The notes under the pieces: generated by a model | The model's database searches: none | What the model was told of the DNA's origin: nothing | What the model saw: only the letters and a program-made list of their open reading frames with translations | Shown here: positions 61,060-64,000 of the stretch, one piece after another | Layout: the number at the start of each line of letters is the position of its first letter | Numbering within the stretch: position 1 is the first letter of the stretch | From: Streptomyces violaceoruber | Lineage (GTDB): Bacteria > Actinomycetota > Actinomycetes > Streptomycetales > Streptomycetaceae | Length of the DNA stretch: 64,000 nucleotides | NCBI RefSeq assembly: GCF_033406955.1 | Contig: NZ_CP137734.1 | Coordinates: forward strand, 434,001-498,000 | Reading direction: 5' to 3' | Program-made: the position numbers and the translations under genes

Positions 61060-61860
61060 ATGAACCACGACACGACCTCCTCCACCCGCGGGGAGAGCCT
61101 CCTGTCCACGCACTCCGTGTACGGGGCCCCCTGCTGGGTGAGTCTCACCAGCCGTGATCTGAAGGCCACCGAGGACTTCTACTCCGCCGTGCTGGGCTGG
61201 CGGTGGCGGCCCGTCCGGCTGGGCGAGCCGTTCCGGATCGCCCTGGCCGACGGGGTGCCGGTCGCCGGGATCGCCGCCGTCGCCGCGATGTGGCAGATGG
61301 CGGTGGCCTGGACGCCCTACTTCGCCGTGCGCAGCGCGGACGAGGCCGTGTCGCGGGCGCAGGAGCGCGGCGGTACCGCCGCGGTCGGCCCGATCTCCCT
61401 GCCGCCGGGGCGGGCGGCCCTGCTCGCCGACCGGGACGGCGCGACGTTCGGCATCTGGGAGGGCGAACTGTTCTCGGACTGGGACGCCTGGCGCACCAAG
61501 CGTCCCGCCTTCATCCGGCTGCACACCCGTGACGCCTTCGACGCAGCGATCTTCTACGGCGAGATCTTCGAGTGGGCGTCCGGGCAGGGCTGCGAGGTCC
61601 GGTACGAGGGCGACGAGGTGGTCCTGCGCCACGAGGGCGAGGTCGTGGCCCGCATCGAGTCGGGAGCGCTGGGAGCGGCTCCCGACCCGGCCGTCCGGCC
61701 GCACTGGCAGGTCCACTTCGCGGTCGAGGACGTCACGGCCTGCGCCCGCGCCGCGGAGCGGCACGGCGGCAGTGTGCTGTCCCTGGGTGCGGACGAGGCG
61801 GTGCTCCGGGACGCCGACGGCGCGCAGTTCACGGTGACCGCGCGCCGCCTCGGCAGCTGA
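61060..61860 (+). CDS. VOC family protein (two glyoxalase-like repeats)
   Basis: 266 aa. Repeat 1 starts CWVSLTSRDLKATEDFYSAVLGWRWRP and ends near LLADRDGATFGIWEG; repeat 2 starts AFIRLHTRDAFDAAIFYGEIFEWASG and ends AVLRDADGAQFTVTARR. This is the vicinal oxygen chelate fold. Such paired modules occur in glyoxalases, dioxygenases and antibiotic-binding proteins; metal residues are not fully conserved. Substrate unknown. ATG 61060. Confidence 0.82.
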   Translation: MNHDTTSSTRGESLLSTHSVYGAPCWVSLTSRDLKATEDFYSAVLGWRWRPVRLGEPFRIALADGVPVAGIAAVAAMWQMAVAWTPYFAVRSADEAVSRAQERGGTAAVGPISLPPGRAALLADRDGATFGIWEGELFSDWDAWRTKRPAFIRLHTRDAFDAAIFYGEIFEWASGQGCEVRYEGDEVVLRHEGEVVARIESGALGAAPDPAVRPHWQVHFAVEDVTACARAAERHGGSVLSLGADEAVLRDADGAQFTVTARRLGS

Positions 61861-61870
61861 TCTCACCGGC

Positions 61871-63982
<2,112 letters not shown>

Positions 63983-64000
63983 GGGCGACCCCTTCCAGTT

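Overview
The window is a high-GC actinobacterial chromosome segment, almost certainly Streptomyces. Signs of this are third-position GC bias, GTG/TTG starts with purine-rich ribosome binding sites, many secreted or lipoprotein genes, SpoIIE-type PP2C phosphatases, a SigB/F-type sigma factor, an ANTAR protein, a streptogrisin-like protease and a DmdR/IdeR-type iron box. I saw no rRNA, tRNA, CRISPR array, complete insertion sequence or prophage. The content (transporters, redox enzymes, DNA-repair side activities, decayed secondary-metabolite genes, minisatellites) looks like accessory or arm DNA rather than the conserved core.

Layout. 1-1.9 kb: radical-SAM spore-photoproduct-lyase-family protein and a PPOX flavoprotein behind an inverted-repeat operator. 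1.96-5.9 kb: iron-box-controlled siderophore importer operon (ATPase, lipoprotein, double-length permease). 6-11.5 kb: secreted lipase with two TTAC-N6-GTAA palindromes upstream, MFS symporter, EamA exporter, lipoprotein, pyrimidine-dimer-glycosylase-like protein. 11.5-13 kb: wreck of a carotenoid (isorenieratene-type) cluster, with a crtI 5' stub and a crtY/crtU deletion fusion. 13-16 kb: SRPBCC, FAD oxidoreductase and SDR operon on the minus strand. 16.2-17.5 kb: secreted chymotrypsin-like protease preceded by a LacI-type palindrome. 17.6-19.6 kb: membrane protein and CPA2 antiporter. 19.6-21.8 kb: repeats, a 64-aa CxxC protein, and a deleted, frameshifted CYP152-type P450 pseudogene. 21.8-26.5 kb: SRPBCC protein, PP2C phosphatase, a tightly coupled nucleotidyltransferase-BON-metallophosphoesterase operon, and a GNAT with a minisatellite tail next to a perfect CebR-type palindrome.

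26.6-31 kb: a molybdopterin oxidoreductase in which all four [4Fe-4S] ligand positions are replaced, its coupled helical partner, a DoxX-like protein and a hemerythrin, closed by a 62-bp perfect palindrome. 31-36 kb: SDR lacking the YxxxK catalytic pair, two transporters (one with an apparent CTG start). 36-40 kb: MDMPI-type protein, TetR with a palindromic operator, SDR and zinc alcohol dehydrogenase. 40-47.5 kb: PucR-type regulator, YciO/Sua5-type protein, dienelactone hydrolase, metallophosphoesterase, TauD-type dioxygenase, aldo/keto reductase, stand-alone LigD phosphoesterase domain. 47.5-56 kb: multidomain PP2C phosphatase, AraC-DoxX-peroxiredoxin operon diverging from an Fsr-like MFS gene across a 15-bp minisatellite, tandem copies of that MFS gene's 3' end, TetR/MFS pair. 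56-64 kb: LigC-type ATP-dependent ligase, secreted NPP1/NLP protein, hemC-like gene, sigma factor, ANTAR protein, VOC protein, GlgX.

Shared themes are DNA-damage chemistry (spore photoproduct lyase family, dimer-glycosylase-like protein, LigD-PE and LigC modules), redox and stress (iron uptake, peroxiredoxin, hemerythrin, DoxX proteins, PP2C/sigma/ANTAR signalling), and recent gene decay by deletion plus short tandem repeats. The best leads for something undescribed are the cysteine-less molybdoenzyme pair (26.66-29.64 kb) and the NTase-BON-phosphoesterase operon (24.1-25.8 kb).
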